Origin: Nostoc sp. S13
GTDB lineage: Bacteria; Cyanobacteriota; Cyanobacteriia; Cyanobacteriales; Nostocaceae
NCBI RefSeq assembly: GCF_029379315.1
Contig: NZ_JAQYWQ010000006.1
Location: 13,811-77,810 of the forward strand
Reading direction: 5' to 3'
Length of the DNA: 64,000 nt
A program made the position numbers and the translations under genes. Each line of letters opens with the position of its first letter. Position 1 is the stretch's first letter. The notes below the pieces were generated by a model. That model was not told the DNA's origin, did no database searches, and saw only the letters and a list, made by a program, of their open reading frames with translations. Shown in pieces: positions 16,951 through 25,594 of the stretch.

Positions 16951-18327
16951 TTAGACAGTCTGTGCTTTGGCTAGCAACTCTTCATCCAACTTTTCTTGGC
17001 GTTTGCGCTTGGCGCGAGCAGCAGTTGCGCCTACACCAGCAAGTGCTAATAAGCCAACTATTGAACCAGGTTCGGGGACTACTCGTGTAACGATACCATC
17101 TACCCGAACAACCTCCCCTCGTCCTTTGCCGACACCCTGATTGGTAATATAAATCTTGCCGTCAGGGCCAATAGCAATTCCATCAGCCGAATCTAGCCCT
17201 TGACCGGCTGCAACGAGTGTTGTGCGAGTGCCATTAGGAGCAACTTCGATCAGAGAACCGGGTAGATCTGTGATGTCACCCCCTAACTGGGACTTGTCGC
17301 TGAACTGTAAAACTAGCAAATTGCCTTTCTTATCGAAGGTTAGGTCTGTGATGTGCGTAAACCCATCCAGAAAAACTTCTGGTTTATCATCCTTACCGAT
17401 GCGCCAAATCCGTGATTTACCTGCTGGATAGGGAAAACCCGTATATTCGCCAACGTATAAAGCTCCATCAGGGCCAATTGCGCCACCAGTAGGTACTGCT
17501 TGAATTGCTATTTTTCCTCCTGGAAGCTCATCTAATAGCCCAGGAGGTAATTTTAATCCTGGTGGCAAGGCGGAGTTACTAATGATATTTTTAGGAATTG
17601 CGATCGCCTCAGACTTACTTCCGTCAAGTTTAATTTTGTAAGCAGCGTTGCCGCCCCCGTCAACGACATAAGCATTATCGCCATTAATAGTCAGGTCATA
17701 GGGATTGGTAACTACATCCCCTTTGTCTGGATTTTTGGTGATTTCATTCTTGGCAAAGTCAAAAATACTTTTGAGAGCTCCGGTCTTCAAGTCAACTTTG
17801 TACAGTTGTGCTAAAAGCGGGGTATTCAGTACTTTATCGGCTGTTGATGGCGGGAAACTACTAAGTTGATTTTGTGGGATAGGGGATTGAGTACCTAGTT
17901 TAAATGTTTCTGGATCACGGTTTCCTGGATAACCAGCATACCCAGTCAGAAGATAAGCATTCCCTTTAGAGTCGAATTCCACGTCTTCAATACCGGCCCC
18001 CTGATTGCCTGTAGGTTGTTCTGCTAGAGACTCAAAGTTATTAAGTAGATGCTGTGTGGTGCCGTCTGGTGAAACTTTCACGAGTGAACTAGTGTTACCA
18101 GCACAGATAGGCTGAAACAGAGTACTCGGAGATGGTTGACAATTTCCGTTACCGCCGATACCTGGCTCTGCTACGTAAAGACTGCCGTCAGGGCCAAAGC
18201 TAACACCCCGTGCATTACTGACTCCATCGACAATTGTCGTTAGGGTTGCAGCTTGTGCAGATAGTGTTCCACAAATAGCGGTAAAACAAAATGTAACAGA
18301 TGTAAGAGCAAATGACTTGAGTTTCAT
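16951..18327 (-). CDS. scyE: ScyE, exported beta-propeller protein with PEP-CTERM
   Basis: 458 residues. The signal peptide is about residues 1-26 (SAQAAT). It shares the overall plan of the adjacent ScyD: GVSFGPDGSLYVAEPGIGGNGNC near the N-terminus, AVPTGGAIGPDGALYVGEYTGFP mid-protein and GIAIGPDGKIYITNQG late, consistent with tandem duplication. These are beta-propeller (SMP-30/NHL-like) blades. The C-terminus has VPEPGS, a hydrophobic segment and ARAKRKRQ, a PEP-CTERM signal. It is probably an envelope enzyme or scaffold for late scytonemin steps; mutants of this gene group are discussed in the literature, but the reaction is not readable here. Confidence 0.9.
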   Translation of the reverse strand: MKLKSFALTSVTFCFTAICGTLSAQAATLTTIVDGVSNARGVSFGPDGSLYVAEPGIGGNGNCQPSPSTLFQPICAGNTSSLVKVSPDGTTQHLLNNFESLAEQPTGNQGAGIEDVEFDSKGNAYLLTGYAGYPGNRDPETFKLGTQSPIPQNQLSSFPPSTADKVLNTPLLAQLYKVDLKTGALKSIFDFAKNEITKNPDKGDVVTNPYDLTINGDNAYVVDGGGNAAYKIKLDGSKSEAIAIPKNIISNSALPPGLKLPPGLLDELPGGKIAIQAVPTGGAIGPDGALYVGEYTGFPYPAGKSRIWRIGKDDKPEVFLDGFTHITDLTFDKKGNLLVLQFSDKSQLGGDITDLPGSLIEVAPNGTRTTLVAAGQGLDSADGIAIGPDGKIYITNQGVGKGRGEVVRVDGIVTRVVPEPGSIVGLLALAGVGATAARAKRKRQEKLDEELLAKAQTV

Positions 18328-18480
18328 ACCTTTGGAGATTGAGAATTAAGTAATTTGTTTGTGGAAACTTTTATGGTTTTAAAGACAACGAATCCCAGTT
18401 TTGAGAAACGCAGAGTAGACAATGCCCCTTTTGAGAGGCACTGATATTGGTTTGAAACTCTTTAGTTGAGTGCCACAACT

Positions 18481-19755
18481 CTATCTATCTATGGGTGGTT
18501 GGCTAGCTCTCTTCTTGTGCAACAAACCAACGCCCAAAGCCCCGATCGCTAATATGCCTAAAGCAGAATCAGGTTCAGGGACAGATTTGGTATTTTCAAT
18601 TCTGAGAACTTGTCCCTGTCCTGGACTATCGCCTCGGTTAGTGACGTATACTGCACCATCAGAACCAATAGTTAGGGAACTAAGTGACTCTAATCCATGC
18701 CCACTCAGAAGAGTTGTGCGTGTCCCATCGGTAGCAATTTTGATTACAGAACCATCAAGATTACCCTTCCAGGCTGACTGATTGGCGTACTGCAAAGCAT
18801 ACAAATTGCCCTCAGGATCAAATTGCAAGTCTGTGAGTTGGGTAAAACCATCTGCAAAGACTGTTGGTTTCCCATCAGCACCAACTCGATAGATTTTTGC
18901 CCCACCTTCAGGGAAGGGAAAACCAGTAAATTGGCTGACATAATAAGCACCATCAGGCCCTTTTACCACACTTGAGGGTACTGCTTGAGTTGCAAACTGT
19001 GATTGCGCCGCTTCACTTTTAGATGGCACCTGTGCTGGTTCATTGGATGGGGTATCAGAAGGTGGAAAGATGGGATTAGTCAATATGTCTTGTGGAAATG
19101 TGGTAATAGCTTGCAAACTTCTGCCATCAGTGTTAACACTGAGTAAATCATTTGCACCTGCATCAGCTACAACCAATTTCTTGCCATCTATTAGCAAACC
19201 CAAGGGATTGCTATCGACATCACCACCATCGGGATTGTTGGCGAGTTCGTAGTTAGCTAAATCAGCAACAGTCGTCCAGGAATTGGTATTAAAGTCGGGA
19301 GCGATGATTTTACCAAGGTCAGTATTACCTAAATTGCGATCGCGAAAGGCAGGATTAGCCCCATACCCAATCAGAACATAAGGCTTACCTTTAGCATCAA
19401 ATTGGATGTCACGAGGACCAGCGCCTCCAGTACCATCTGGTAATGCTAAGGAAGGAAGTCCTGTAAGTATCCGCTCGGTCTTACCATTCTCAATTTTGGT
19501 AACTGCACCACTCGTGCCATAACATAAAGAATCCCCTTGACCGCTTGGTGGTGGAACACAAGCTCCACTTCCTCCTATTCCCGCCTCTGTAACATAGAGA
19601 TTACCATCAGGGCCAAAGCTTAGACCACCGGCATTATATAAACCGTCGGCGATTACCGAAAATGATGTAGCTGACGCAGCTTTCATTCCAGAAAAAGCGG
19701 CAACACAAAAAGTGAGGAAAGTAATAGTAAGTTGTTTCAGTTTCATGTGTTGCAA
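18481..19755 (-). CDS. scyD: ScyD, exported beta-propeller protein with PEP-CTERM
   Basis: 424 residues from the ATG at 19755 (a second ATG three codons on is possible). The signal peptide ends near SATS. It is clearly paralogous to ScyE: GLSFGPDGNLYVTEAGIGGSGAC, VVKGPDGAYYVSQFTGFPFP and LTIGSDGAVYVTNRGDSPG line up with ScyE blocks. The C-terminus has VPEPDS, a hydrophobic helix and HKKR, a PEP-CTERM signal. It is the fourth gene of the scy run, 89 bp after scyC. Extracytoplasmic location is inferred from both signals. Confidence 0.9.
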   Translation of the reverse strand: MQHMKLKQLTITFLTFCVAAFSGMKAASATSFSVIADGLYNAGGLSFGPDGNLYVTEAGIGGSGACVPPPSGQGDSLCYGTSGAVTKIENGKTERILTGLPSLALPDGTGGAGPRDIQFDAKGKPYVLIGYGANPAFRDRNLGNTDLGKIIAPDFNTNSWTTVADLANYELANNPDGGDVDSNPLGLLIDGKKLVVADAGANDLLSVNTDGRSLQAITTFPQDILTNPIFPPSDTPSNEPAQVPSKSEAAQSQFATQAVPSSVVKGPDGAYYVSQFTGFPFPEGGAKIYRVGADGKPTVFADGFTQLTDLQFDPEGNLYALQYANQSAWKGNLDGSVIKIATDGTRTTLLSGHGLESLSSLTIGSDGAVYVTNRGDSPGQGQVLRIENTKSVPEPDSALGILAIGALGVGLLHKKRASQPPIDR

Positions 19756-19843
19756 TATAGCTTTGGGTAAAATCGTGGGGAACTGAGGGGTGAGTTTTAA
19801 ATGCAGAGGAACACTAGGGGAAGCACAGAGGAACGCAGAGGTT

Positions 19844-20812
19844 TTAATTAGTAACTAGTGGCTCTGGAGTTTTTGGTAGATAGCTCATTCCCCGATCAAA
19901 TGATTTGAGGTTGCCAGCTTTGGCTTCCAGTAAACGTTTGATGTTCATGCTCTCAGCCCCAAAGTCTTCAATCTGAAGTTTGCCGTGGGTTACAGTTCCA
20001 TCTGCTTTCCAGAATGTGATCCGATGCAGAATAAAACCAGAAGCTTCAGGATCAGCGAAAGCATAGGCGGTTGGGATAAGTAACGCTACAGAGCGCTGAT
20101 AGTATTCGTAGTCTGGATAAAAGTGTTCCTGTTCAAGCAAGTAGTATTTACTCAGACTATGAACCCGCACAGAAACTTTTACCTTCTGGTCATATTCATC
20201 TTTGAATTCACCTGATTCAAGACCAATCTCGCCATTTAGTCGTAATAAATGCGCCCATTCATCTATATTTCGTAAGTCTTTTAAGTATTCAATGCCACTT
20301 TCAATTGGGGCATCAACATAAATGGTGTCAGTATCGATAAAGTGGCTTCCTTTGGCTGCTGCGGTCAGACCAGCTTTGCGTTCCAAATTACCTTTGAGGG
20401 AACGACACTCGGAAGTGTGTACTGTATGAATTCCCTGCATAATCATCTGAGTCTGCCGTTTTGGATCGACAAAGCTCAACCAGTGAAAGTACACGCCCTT
20501 TTCATCTGTCCCCGGCTCGATGTAGTCTGTAGGAAACAGCAAAACAGGGTAAACCTGAAAATATTTTTGATACTCTAATCCGCAGTGCCACTCAATGCCG
20601 TAGAAAAGCGGGTTTTCTAGTTTTTTAACGTGATAGTAAAGATTCTTGTGATAACCAGACGCAGTTCCCAGCCAAGTATCTTCGTCAATTTGCTCTTTCA
20701 TCCGGCTATAAAGCGTCCATTCATCTAAGTTCTTTAAACTACAAAGGTAGTCAAAGGCACTCTCAGGTGAAGTAGCAATGTAAGCTGATGTTGCAAAGGT
20801 ATTTTTTTCCAC
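19844..20812 (-). CDS. scyC: ScyC, scytonemin cyclase
   Basis: 322 residues from a GTG at 20812, preceded by AGGGAGGG, a strong ribosome site that decides the start. No signal peptide, so cytoplasmic. Family knowledge: ScyC catalyses the intramolecular cyclisation and decarboxylation of the ScyA product to the cyclopentindole monomer. The protein looks internally duplicated: residues 5-148 and 162-300 share FDYLCSLKNLDEWT versus IEYLKDLRNIDEWA and, at the ends, GNLERKAG versus RLLEAKAG, and both halves look SRPBCC/START-like in their pattern (inference). It sits 25 bp after scyB. Confidence 0.92.
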   Translation of the reverse strand: MEKNTFATSAYIATSPESAFDYLCSLKNLDEWTLYSRMKEQIDEDTWLGTASGYHKNLYYHVKKLENPLFYGIEWHCGLEYQKYFQVYPVLLFPTDYIEPGTDEKGVYFHWLSFVDPKRQTQMIMQGIHTVHTSECRSLKGNLERKAGLTAAAKGSHFIDTDTIYVDAPIESGIEYLKDLRNIDEWAHLLRLNGEIGLESGEFKDEYDQKVKVSVRVHSLSKYYLLEQEHFYPDYEYYQRSVALLIPTAYAFADPEASGFILHRITFWKADGTVTHGKLQIEDFGAESMNIKRLLEAKAGNLKSFDRGMSYLPKTPEPLVTN

Positions 20813-20837
20813 TTTTCCCTCCCTAAGATCATAAAAA

Positions 20838-21899
20838 TTAAGCTGCGATCGCTTTAGTTTTGTTTCGCTTACCCCTCTGAATGCGGTCTTCTGCTAATCG
20901 TTTAGCAGCATCGTTGGTAGTAATTCCCTGCTGTTTGGCAATATCAAAAATTGCTCGGAGTGTGTCATAAATGTTATGCACTTGCTTAAAAGCTTTTTCT
21001 TCGTCATAACCAATCATTTCGTTGTAAACATTGATTAGCCCTCCGGCATTAATTACATAATCAGGGCTGTAAAGAATCCCTTTTTTGGCAAGCATTTGAC
21101 TATGTAGTTGCTCATTCTCCAATTGATTATTCGCTGCACCAGCAATAATAGAAGCTTGGAGGAAAGGAATTGTATGACTATTAAGAATTCCTCCTAAAGC
21201 GCAAGGAGCAAATATATCTACATCAAGTGAGTAAATTTCAGTTGGTTCTACAATAGTTGCGCCAAAAAGCCGTTTTACCTCTTCCGCTTTTACTGGATCT
21301 AGATCGCTAACAAAAAGCTTGACATCATGCTCATGTAAGTGCTGACAGAGATTTTTACCTACATTTCCTAAGCCTTGAACTGCAACTTTCATGCCATCAA
21401 GTCTTTTGCTTTGCCAACGAGACTCTACAGCAGCTTTAATTCCGAGAAAAACTCCTAGTGATGTTATCGGAGCAGGGCCACCAGATTTTTCTGATACCCC
21501 AACAACATATTGAGTTTCTTGACTGATTGTCCGTACATCGTCAGGAGTAATATTTACATCTTGTCCGGTAATAAAACGTCCATTGAGACTATCAACAAAA
21601 CGTCCATAAGCTCTCAACAGATCATCGGTTTTATTTTCAGGATTAGCGATAATAACTGCTTTGCCGCCACCAGCCGGAATGTTGGCACAAGCGGCTTTAT
21701 ATGTCATCCCACGACTCAGACGAAGTGCGTCTTTTAAAGCAGCTTCTTCGTTGACATAAGGAAATAGTCTTGTAGCTCCCATCGCTGGGCCTAAGCTCGT
21801 ATCATGAATAGCAATAATTGCCTTGATTTCGGGATTTCTACCATGACAAAAGAGAACTTGTTCATGACCCATTTCTCTAACAGTTTCAAATAGGAGCAT
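20838..21899 (-). CDS. scyB: ScyB, tryptophan dehydrogenase (Glu/Leu dehydrogenase family)
   Basis: 353 residues. The open frame extends to 22007, but the ATG at 21899 is preceded by GAGG and begins at the family's usual point (MLLFETV), so the 36-residue extension is rejected. The catalytic lysine region PAGGGKAVI and the NAD loop VQGLGNVGKN are present. Family knowledge: ScyB oxidatively deaminates L-tryptophan to indole-3-pyruvate, one of the two substrates of ScyA. It lies 307 bp after scyA. The N-terminus of the extension is hydrophobic, but this looks accidental. Confidence 0.93.
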   Translation of the reverse strand: MLLFETVREMGHEQVLFCHGRNPEIKAIIAIHDTSLGPAMGATRLFPYVNEEAALKDALRLSRGMTYKAACANIPAGGGKAVIIANPENKTDDLLRAYGRFVDSLNGRFITGQDVNITPDDVRTISQETQYVVGVSEKSGGPAPITSLGVFLGIKAAVESRWQSKRLDGMKVAVQGLGNVGKNLCQHLHEHDVKLFVSDLDPVKAEEVKRLFGATIVEPTEIYSLDVDIFAPCALGGILNSHTIPFLQASIIAGAANNQLENEQLHSQMLAKKGILYSPDYVINAGGLINVYNEMIGYDEEKAFKQVHNIYDTLRAIFDIAKQQGITTNDAAKRLAEDRIQRGKRNKTKAIAA

Positions 21900-22206
21900 C
21901 TTGACCTCAAAGTAATAACCATTACAAAATGTAAAGATATAGACACAAAACCAGTCTCGACTATTAAGATAGGATGAAGTAAAGATAAAGTGCTCTTCAA
22001 AAATCAAAAATTTGAAATTCCAGTTTTTCTAGGTAGTTATTGGCTGGGAAAGGATTTTTATCGCTTCTAAATTCGCACTTTATCCTTACTGTTTTGATGA
22101 TTAGACTAAGACTGCCGATGTAACAATCCAACCGATGTTTTTAAGTCGGCTTGATTTAGGTGTTTTAGTGTCTATAACAATTGGATGAGATTGCCAGCTT
22201 TTAAAA

Positions 22207-24099
22207 TCAAACCATTGGAAACGAAACTTGCTTGGCTACACCTTTCGCCGGACTTGATTTAACTCCTTGTGCAGCCAAACTCTTATTACGTCCACCAGAA
22301 GGTGCTGGGCGATCAGCGTCAATCACGACATCGATCAGAAAGGGAACAGTTGATGCGATCGCTTGTTCTAATGCTGCTTCAATATCCGACTCTCTGACGA
22401 CCACGATCGCTTCTGCTCCCATACCGCGAGCAATCATGGCGAAGTTAGTTGGTGGAAGTGTTGCGTCTGCGCCCTTTAATCCCAAGATTTTCATCCCTTG
22501 ATGGCACATGTTGTAACGCGCATCGTTGAGTACAATCCAGATTGCGGGAATTTTGTATTTCACAGCCGTGCTGATTTCGTTATTCATCAGCATTGCTCCA
22601 TCGCCGACAATACCTACAGCCTTGCTATTGTTCGCCAGTGCTGCACCCAACACTCCGGTGACGGCGTGACCCATTGCTCCAACTCCAGTGCTGACTCGGT
22701 AACGATTGGCTTGGGCAAATTGCAGTAGATGAGTTGACCAAGTAAAGGAGTTACCGCACTCTGCCATTACTATCGCATCGCTACCCTCAACAATTATCTT
22801 TTGAATTGCTGCCATCAAAACTTCTGGTCGCACAGGATAGTCTACGTCTGGAGCCGGTTCAATTGCTTTGTGTTCTGGACGAGGTAGAGAGATTGTGGAA
22901 TGAGGAGCTTCTGGTAACTGCTGCAACAACTCTTGCACAAAAGCTTTAATGTCAGACCTAACCCCAAAAGTTTCAACGTGTGGATAAGCCACTCCTGGCA
23001 CTTCCGGGTCAATATCTACATGTACAAAACCCGCTTTGGGAACTAACGCCGAATTCCAGAAGGAAGTCGGTTCCCCAAGGCGGGTTCCTAATACAAGTGT
23101 GCGTAGTGGAGGTTGCTGTTCCATATAAGTGAAGACGGAAGCATGACCGCCTAAACCTGTAACACCCACAAACTGAGGATGATCTTCGGGGAAGATACCC
23201 TTACCACGGGGCGAACACATGACGGCTGCTCCAGTTTTTTCTGCGAGTTGGCGGATTTCGTCTGCTGCATCACGCGCACCGAAGCCAACCCAGATGGCAA
23301 AGGGGCCAGATGATAATAACTCTACAGATTTAGCGATCGCTTCTTTTGAAGCAGTCATCGCAAAAGGCGAAACATCAAGTTTGGGTAAAGCTATATCCTC
23401 AACTAAACTTGTTTGCACAGCAGTGGGAATGCTCAAATGGGCAACAAATCCGCCTGGTTGTGCCAAAACTAAAGCCAGTTTGCGAAAAATCTGCGGGAGT
23501 TGAGCCGCAGATTCAATAGTGATTGCATAGTTGAATAGCGCTCCTGAGGTAAAAATTCCCCCACTCGGCAATGTGTAAGTGCTGGTTTCTTGAATTGCCC
23601 AGCGTCCACGCTGCGGTGCTGAAGTGCAAGCCGACAGCAAAATTACCTTTGCACCTTCACCACGAGCCGCAAATAATCCAGTCAGAGCGTTGGTGATCCC
23701 CGGCCCTGCTGTGGTAAAAACTACAGTGGGGCGACTATTGGCAAAGTATGCCTCGGTCGCTGCAAATGCGGCTCCTGCTTCATGGCGGAAGTTGAACACC
23801 TCTATACTGCTATTCGACAGCGCACCCCAAAGGCTTGCCATCGCACCACCGGCGACACCAAAAGCGTAGCTTACTCCCAAATTTTCCAACATTTGAGCGA
23901 TTGTATCGGCAACTGAGAGCCTTGAGGCTGTTTCGTTGGGTAAAAAAGGCTGAATTCCGTTGTTATTCTCCGATTCATCAAGCTGATGCGAAACGTCAGA
24001 CACAGACTCTACATATCTGTTTGATGGAATTTCCTTGTATGGCTCAGTGGTGATTAGAGGAGAGTTTGAACCAGTATAGTTTTGACTCATTGGTTTCAC
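22207..24099 (-). CDS. scyA: ScyA, ThDP-dependent acyloin synthase
   Basis: 630 residues; GTG at 24099 or ATG at 24090, neither with a clear ribosome site. It has the three-domain layout of acetolactate synthase: an N-terminal Pyr domain with catalytic Glu107 (NFRHEAGAAFAA), a central domain, and a C-terminal PP domain with the ThDP/metal motif GDGAMLMNN, about 30 residues, then LNDARYN. A roughly 55-residue N-terminal extension precedes the family core. Family knowledge: it couples indole-3-pyruvate with 4-hydroxyphenylpyruvate to a beta-keto acid. It is the first gene of the scy run, and three conserved promoter-like elements lie upstream. Confidence 0.93.
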   Translation of the reverse strand: MKPMSQNYTGSNSPLITTEPYKEIPSNRYVESVSDVSHQLDESENNNGIQPFLPNETASRLSVADTIAQMLENLGVSYAFGVAGGAMASLWGALSNSSIEVFNFRHEAGAAFAATEAYFANSRPTVVFTTAGPGITNALTGLFAARGEGAKVILLSACTSAPQRGRWAIQETSTYTLPSGGIFTSGALFNYAITIESAAQLPQIFRKLALVLAQPGGFVAHLSIPTAVQTSLVEDIALPKLDVSPFAMTASKEAIAKSVELLSSGPFAIWVGFGARDAADEIRQLAEKTGAAVMCSPRGKGIFPEDHPQFVGVTGLGGHASVFTYMEQQPPLRTLVLGTRLGEPTSFWNSALVPKAGFVHVDIDPEVPGVAYPHVETFGVRSDIKAFVQELLQQLPEAPHSTISLPRPEHKAIEPAPDVDYPVRPEVLMAAIQKIIVEGSDAIVMAECGNSFTWSTHLLQFAQANRYRVSTGVGAMGHAVTGVLGAALANNSKAVGIVGDGAMLMNNEISTAVKYKIPAIWIVLNDARYNMCHQGMKILGLKGADATLPPTNFAMIARGMGAEAIVVVRESDIEAALEQAIASTVPFLIDVVIDADRPAPSGGRNKSLAAQGVKSSPAKGVAKQVSFPMV

Positions 24100-24334
24100 A
24101 TAATTACATTAAGTTACACAAAGGCTCTTTAATTTACAATCACAGCAGTGCAATTTTTAATACAAACAACTCTGTTGTTTTTGACAGTTCTGAACGAGCT
24201 TCGTCGGTAGTAGAAATGGTTGATCACTGCTGACTGATGCTTATGAGCGCAGTACCAAAAAATTTTTGCTAGAAGCATAAACAGCTAAGGCTGTGCTTCT
24301 TGTAACCACAATAAAGGAGATAAAGACCGATGTG

Positions 24335-24383
24335 CAATCAAAAATCTTTTGATGAGGGTGTCAAATTTTTCGCTTCTGTTTTT
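24335..24383 (-). promoter_or_regulatory. TTGACA-containing conserved element, copy 1 upstream of scyA
   Basis: Minus-strand reading: AGCGAAAAATTTGACACC, then CTCATCAAAAGATTTTTGAT. It includes the arms ATCAAAA/TTTTGAT, an imperfect palindrome over the 17 bases that follow the -35-like box. It is the nearest copy, about 236-284 bp before the scyA start. Conservation extends over about 40 bp, more than a bare promoter needs, which suggests a protein-binding site. Confidence 0.65.
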
Positions 24384-24562
24384 ACTGTGATCACTACAAT
24401 GCTTAAATAGGTTGGCGAGGAAAAACTAAATCATCTAAAGGTATTTAAACTAGCAAATAAGCTTATTTGACTAGTTCTCAGAATCTTTACAAAAATTCAC
24501 ATACTTAAGTTTAATAATACCAATCTATTTGTTGACCCGCGTAGGAGGTTCTTAACTTATGA

Positions 24563-24577
24563 TGATCACTGTGATCA
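24563..24577. promoter_or_regulatory. Perfect palindrome TGATCAC-T-GTGATCA
   Basis: A 15-bp perfect inverted repeat. Related sites are TTGATCACTG at 24220-24229 and GTGATCAC at 24387-24394, all in the scyA upstream region. The half-site resembles the GTGA/TCAC halves of CRP-type sites, but the spacing is too short for a normal CRP site. It is a possible operator for an unknown dimeric regulator. Confidence 0.45.
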
Positions 24578-24588
24578 AAACCTATTTG

Positions 24589-24632
24589 CAATGAAAAATC
24601 TTTTGATGGGGGTGTCAATTCTTTCGCTTTTA
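24589..24632 (-). promoter_or_regulatory. TTGACA-containing conserved element, copy 2 upstream of scyA
   Basis: Minus-strand reading: AAAAGCGAAAGAATTGACAC, then CCCCATCAAAAGATTTTTCAT. It is the best match to the trpE copy on the 5' side (AAAGCGAA..ATTGACACC). It lies about 490-530 bp before scyA and immediately beside the TGATCAC-T-GTGATCA palindrome at 24563-24577. Confidence 0.65.
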
Positions 24633-24712
24633 GCGTGATTGTGAGATTTTCAACTTAGTCACTCTAAAAAATTGATAGTTTGCGATCGTAGCTAAGATGC
24701 ATTACCAAATTT

Positions 24713-24757
24713 ACAATAGAAAATCTTTTGATCTGGTTGTCAATTCTTTTGCTTTAG
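24713..24757 (-). promoter_or_regulatory. TTGACA-containing conserved element, copy 3 upstream of scyA
   Basis: Minus-strand reading: AAAGCAAAAGAATTGACAAC, then CAGATCAAAAGATTTTCTAT. It differs from copies 1 and 2 at several positions but keeps ATTGACA and ATCAAAAGATTTT. It is the most distal copy, about 610-660 bp before scyA. Confidence 0.6.
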
Positions 24758-25594
24758 GACTTAGACAACTTTTATAGCTTTTCCTAAAGGTTGTTTAGGG
24801 AAGCCAGCGCCCTAATCAGACAGTCCGGTCTTCTTCCAAGTGACTCCTCAAAAGCGACTGCCTGTTTAATAACAGATAACACTGTAATATATACTTAGTA
24901 CATTACAATGTTTCTTTATGAAAAAACAAACACAATAATATACCTAAAAATATACGTATTTTTTTAATACCAATGTACTCCTTAAGACGGATGACTTAGC
25001 ATATTTTTGTATAGTTAAATTCCTGAAAGAGTAAGTTAAGATAAATTAAGAAAATGTATTAATCAGTAAAATCTGTTCATTTAAGTCAAGCACTGCTAAA
25101 TCGATTTATGTTGAGAATCAAACGACTCTACACCAGTAGTTTGCCAAAGTCCTTGATGGGTCAAATCCTTAAGTATAAAAAATTACTTTTTACAAGTCGA
25201 AACTTAGCAATTTTAGGTTGAGGAACCATTAGTTAGCTCTGGTGCAGGGCTAGTTTAAATTTAAAATACCTTTTCTACTTATAGATTAAGAGTTTTAAAC
25301 TCTTATCTAATAAAGTTTATTGACTAATCTTGATTTGTCTAAAACTTTTGATTATATAAAAAGCTGTTTAAGTCAATCATAAATTCTAAATATTTAGTTT
25401 TTTTTTAGAAAAATTTGGTTCAATAATTCACTTTTATTGGTATGATAAGTTTTGTAAAGTTAGTAGTGTTTTTTAAATTACTAACTAATTTTATTTTTTA
25501 AAAGTTTAACAAGGCACCAAAGATTTTAGTAAGTTATGACTATTAACTAATTAACGCCTATGGTGCTGAGTGATTACCAGGAGGAAGTAGGAAT

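Larger units (their letters stand above)
24100..25594. other. Long divergent control region, scyA / sensor kinase
   Basis: 1.5 kb without a convincing gene. The scyA side (24200-24760) holds three copies of a TTGACA-containing element and three GTGATCA-type palindromes. The kinase side (24900-25594) is very AT-rich and ends in AGGAGG before the kinase ATG. Its length and repeat content suggest complex control of the pigment operon; no small ORF with protein-like composition was seen. Confidence 0.6.

Noticed and set aside
21900-22007. 36-residue N-terminal extension of ScyB
   Set aside because: The ATG at 21899 has a GAGG ribosome site and matches the family's N-terminus.
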